From positions 1 to 5,660 of the forward strand of contig JAASTO010000172.1 of assembly GCA_021767245.1 (NCBI GenBank): a stretch of DNA of 5,660 bases, given 5' to 3'. Position 1 is the stretch's first letter; every line of letters starts with the position of its first letter. This document shows, one piece after another, positions 5,069 through 5,660 of the stretch. The notes beneath the pieces were generated by a model that saw nothing but the letters and a program-made list of their open reading frames with translations, was not told the DNA's origin and made no database searches. Source of the stretch: Balneolaceae bacterium. GTDB lineage: Bacteria; Bacteroidota; Rhodothermia; Balneolales; Balneolaceae. The position numbers were made by a program, and so were the translations under genes.

Positions 5069-5660
5069 TTAGGGTTTTTCTTTAAATACTTTCTCCATCA
5101 AGAGGTCGGTAAACGCAGTCCAGCTCAGTTCTTCTTTTAAGGTTCCCAGATTATGACGTATCGTCGTGCGAACTTCAATATTTTGAATGGATTCTATGGC
5201 TTTCTTCAGTTCATTAACATTCTCAGTAGGAAAGATAAGGGCTGATTTATAGGCTTCAATATGTTCCGTTAACCCCTTGAGATCGGATACAATACAGGGG
5301 AGTTCAAAGTTGATGGCATTGGCGAGTATACCGCTTTGGGTAGCCGACCGATAGGGCATCACCATTGCATCAGATAGCGTAAGTATCTCGGCCATTTCCC
5401 GGTCACTCACAAACCGGTCTATTACAGTGTAGTATTTTTGATGTTCCTCTTTGATATGGGATAGAAGAGGTTTCTTGTCTGTATAAAACTCTCCAACTAT
5501 AAACGGGCGAATTTGATTCGCATCCAGGTTTAAGCCATTTAATGCTTCTATCAAGAGGTCCAGCCCTTTATAAGGCCGAACCAGCCCAAAGAATAACAAA
5601 ATAAGATCATTATCGGAGAACCCGTACTGCTTCCTCAATGCTGATCGTGATTCTTCCGGA
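5069..5660 (-). CDS. Family 4 (GT-B) glycosyltransferase, C-terminal part, cut by the window edge
   Basis: The visible 196 residues are the C-terminal nucleotide-sugar-binding lobe of a GT-B retaining glycosyltransferase (glycosyl transferase group 1), a cytoplasmic or membrane-associated enzyme of polysaccharide or glycolipid assembly. Numbered from the edge, it has FFGLVRPYKGLDLLIEAL (23-40) with Arg28 and Lys31, which in this family contact donor phosphates, then the strand FIVGE (53-57), AMVMPYRSATQSG (98-110), LPCIVSDLKGLTEHI (120-134) and a C-terminal helical tail. The canonical EX7E glutamates do not appear around 107-115, where Thr-Gln-Ser-Gly-Ile stands instead. The frame stays open to the edge (PEESRSA precedes the TTG at 5636-5638), so that TTG is an internal Leu codon and the true start is outside. 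Donor and acceptor cannot be told. No terminator separates it from the tRNA promoter. Confidence 0.9.
   Translation of the reverse strand, partial: PEESRSALRKQYGFSDNDLILLFFGLVRPYKGLDLLIEALNGLNLDANQIRPFIVGEFYTDKKPLLSHIKEEHQKYYTVIDRFVSDREMAEILTLSDAMVMPYRSATQSGILANAINFELPCIVSDLKGLTEHIEAYKSALIFPTENVNELKKAIESIQNIEVRTTIRHNLGTLKEELSWTAFTDLLMEKVFKEKP

Noticed and set aside
5636..5638. TTG as the start of the family 4 glycosyltransferase
   Set aside because: The frame continues upstream to the window edge with family-like sequence, and a 189-residue start here would leave out the whole N-terminal lobe.

Overview
The window looks like chromosomal DNA from a member of the Bacteroidota/Balneolota (FCB) side of the bacteria. 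This rests on a promoter matching the Bacteroidota sigma consensus (TTTG, 20 nt, TATTTTTG) upstream of a tRNA cluster, little use of Shine-Dalgarno sequences, tRNA genes without encoded CCA, and a MerR-type protein of a kind I associate with this group. The assignment is inference. No mobile element, CRISPR array or phage gene was seen.

Layout. The left edge (1-227) is mostly non-coding and may hold the first 13 codons of a minus-strand gene leaving the window. A short MerR-type DNA-binding protein lies on the minus strand (228-551). Diverging from it across 78 bp is a plus-strand pair: a membrane-anchored family 2 glycosyltransferase of the GtrB/DPM1/ArnC type (630-1583, TTG start), then a complete P2A (calcium-pump-like) P-type ATPase (1624-4308) 40 bp downstream. 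Converging on the ATPase is a minus-strand cluster of six tRNA genes, in transcription order Pro(TGG), Arg(TCT), Cys(GCA), Glu(TTC), His(GTG), Glu(TTC), at 5008 down to 4370. Upstream of it on the same strand is the C-terminal part of a family 4 (GT-B) glycosyltransferase that runs off the right edge (5069-5660).

How the parts relate. The two glycosyltransferases suggest nearby polysaccharide or glycolipid synthesis, but tRNA genes separate them and they face opposite ways, so a joint pathway is not shown. The GT2 and ATPase genes are probably co-transcribed, though their activities have no obvious link. The most unusual part is the tRNA cluster. It has one clear promoter, yet three intrinsic-terminator-like hairpins (after Pro, after His and after the last Glu) divide it. 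The two tRNA-Glu genes lie in identical 76-bp blocks, and the distal one sits beyond the second terminator. T7-G tracts recur ahead of the downstream tRNAs. This points to graded read-through, internal promoters, or past duplication within the operon. I found no wholly new system; the punctuated tRNA array is the best candidate for a second look.
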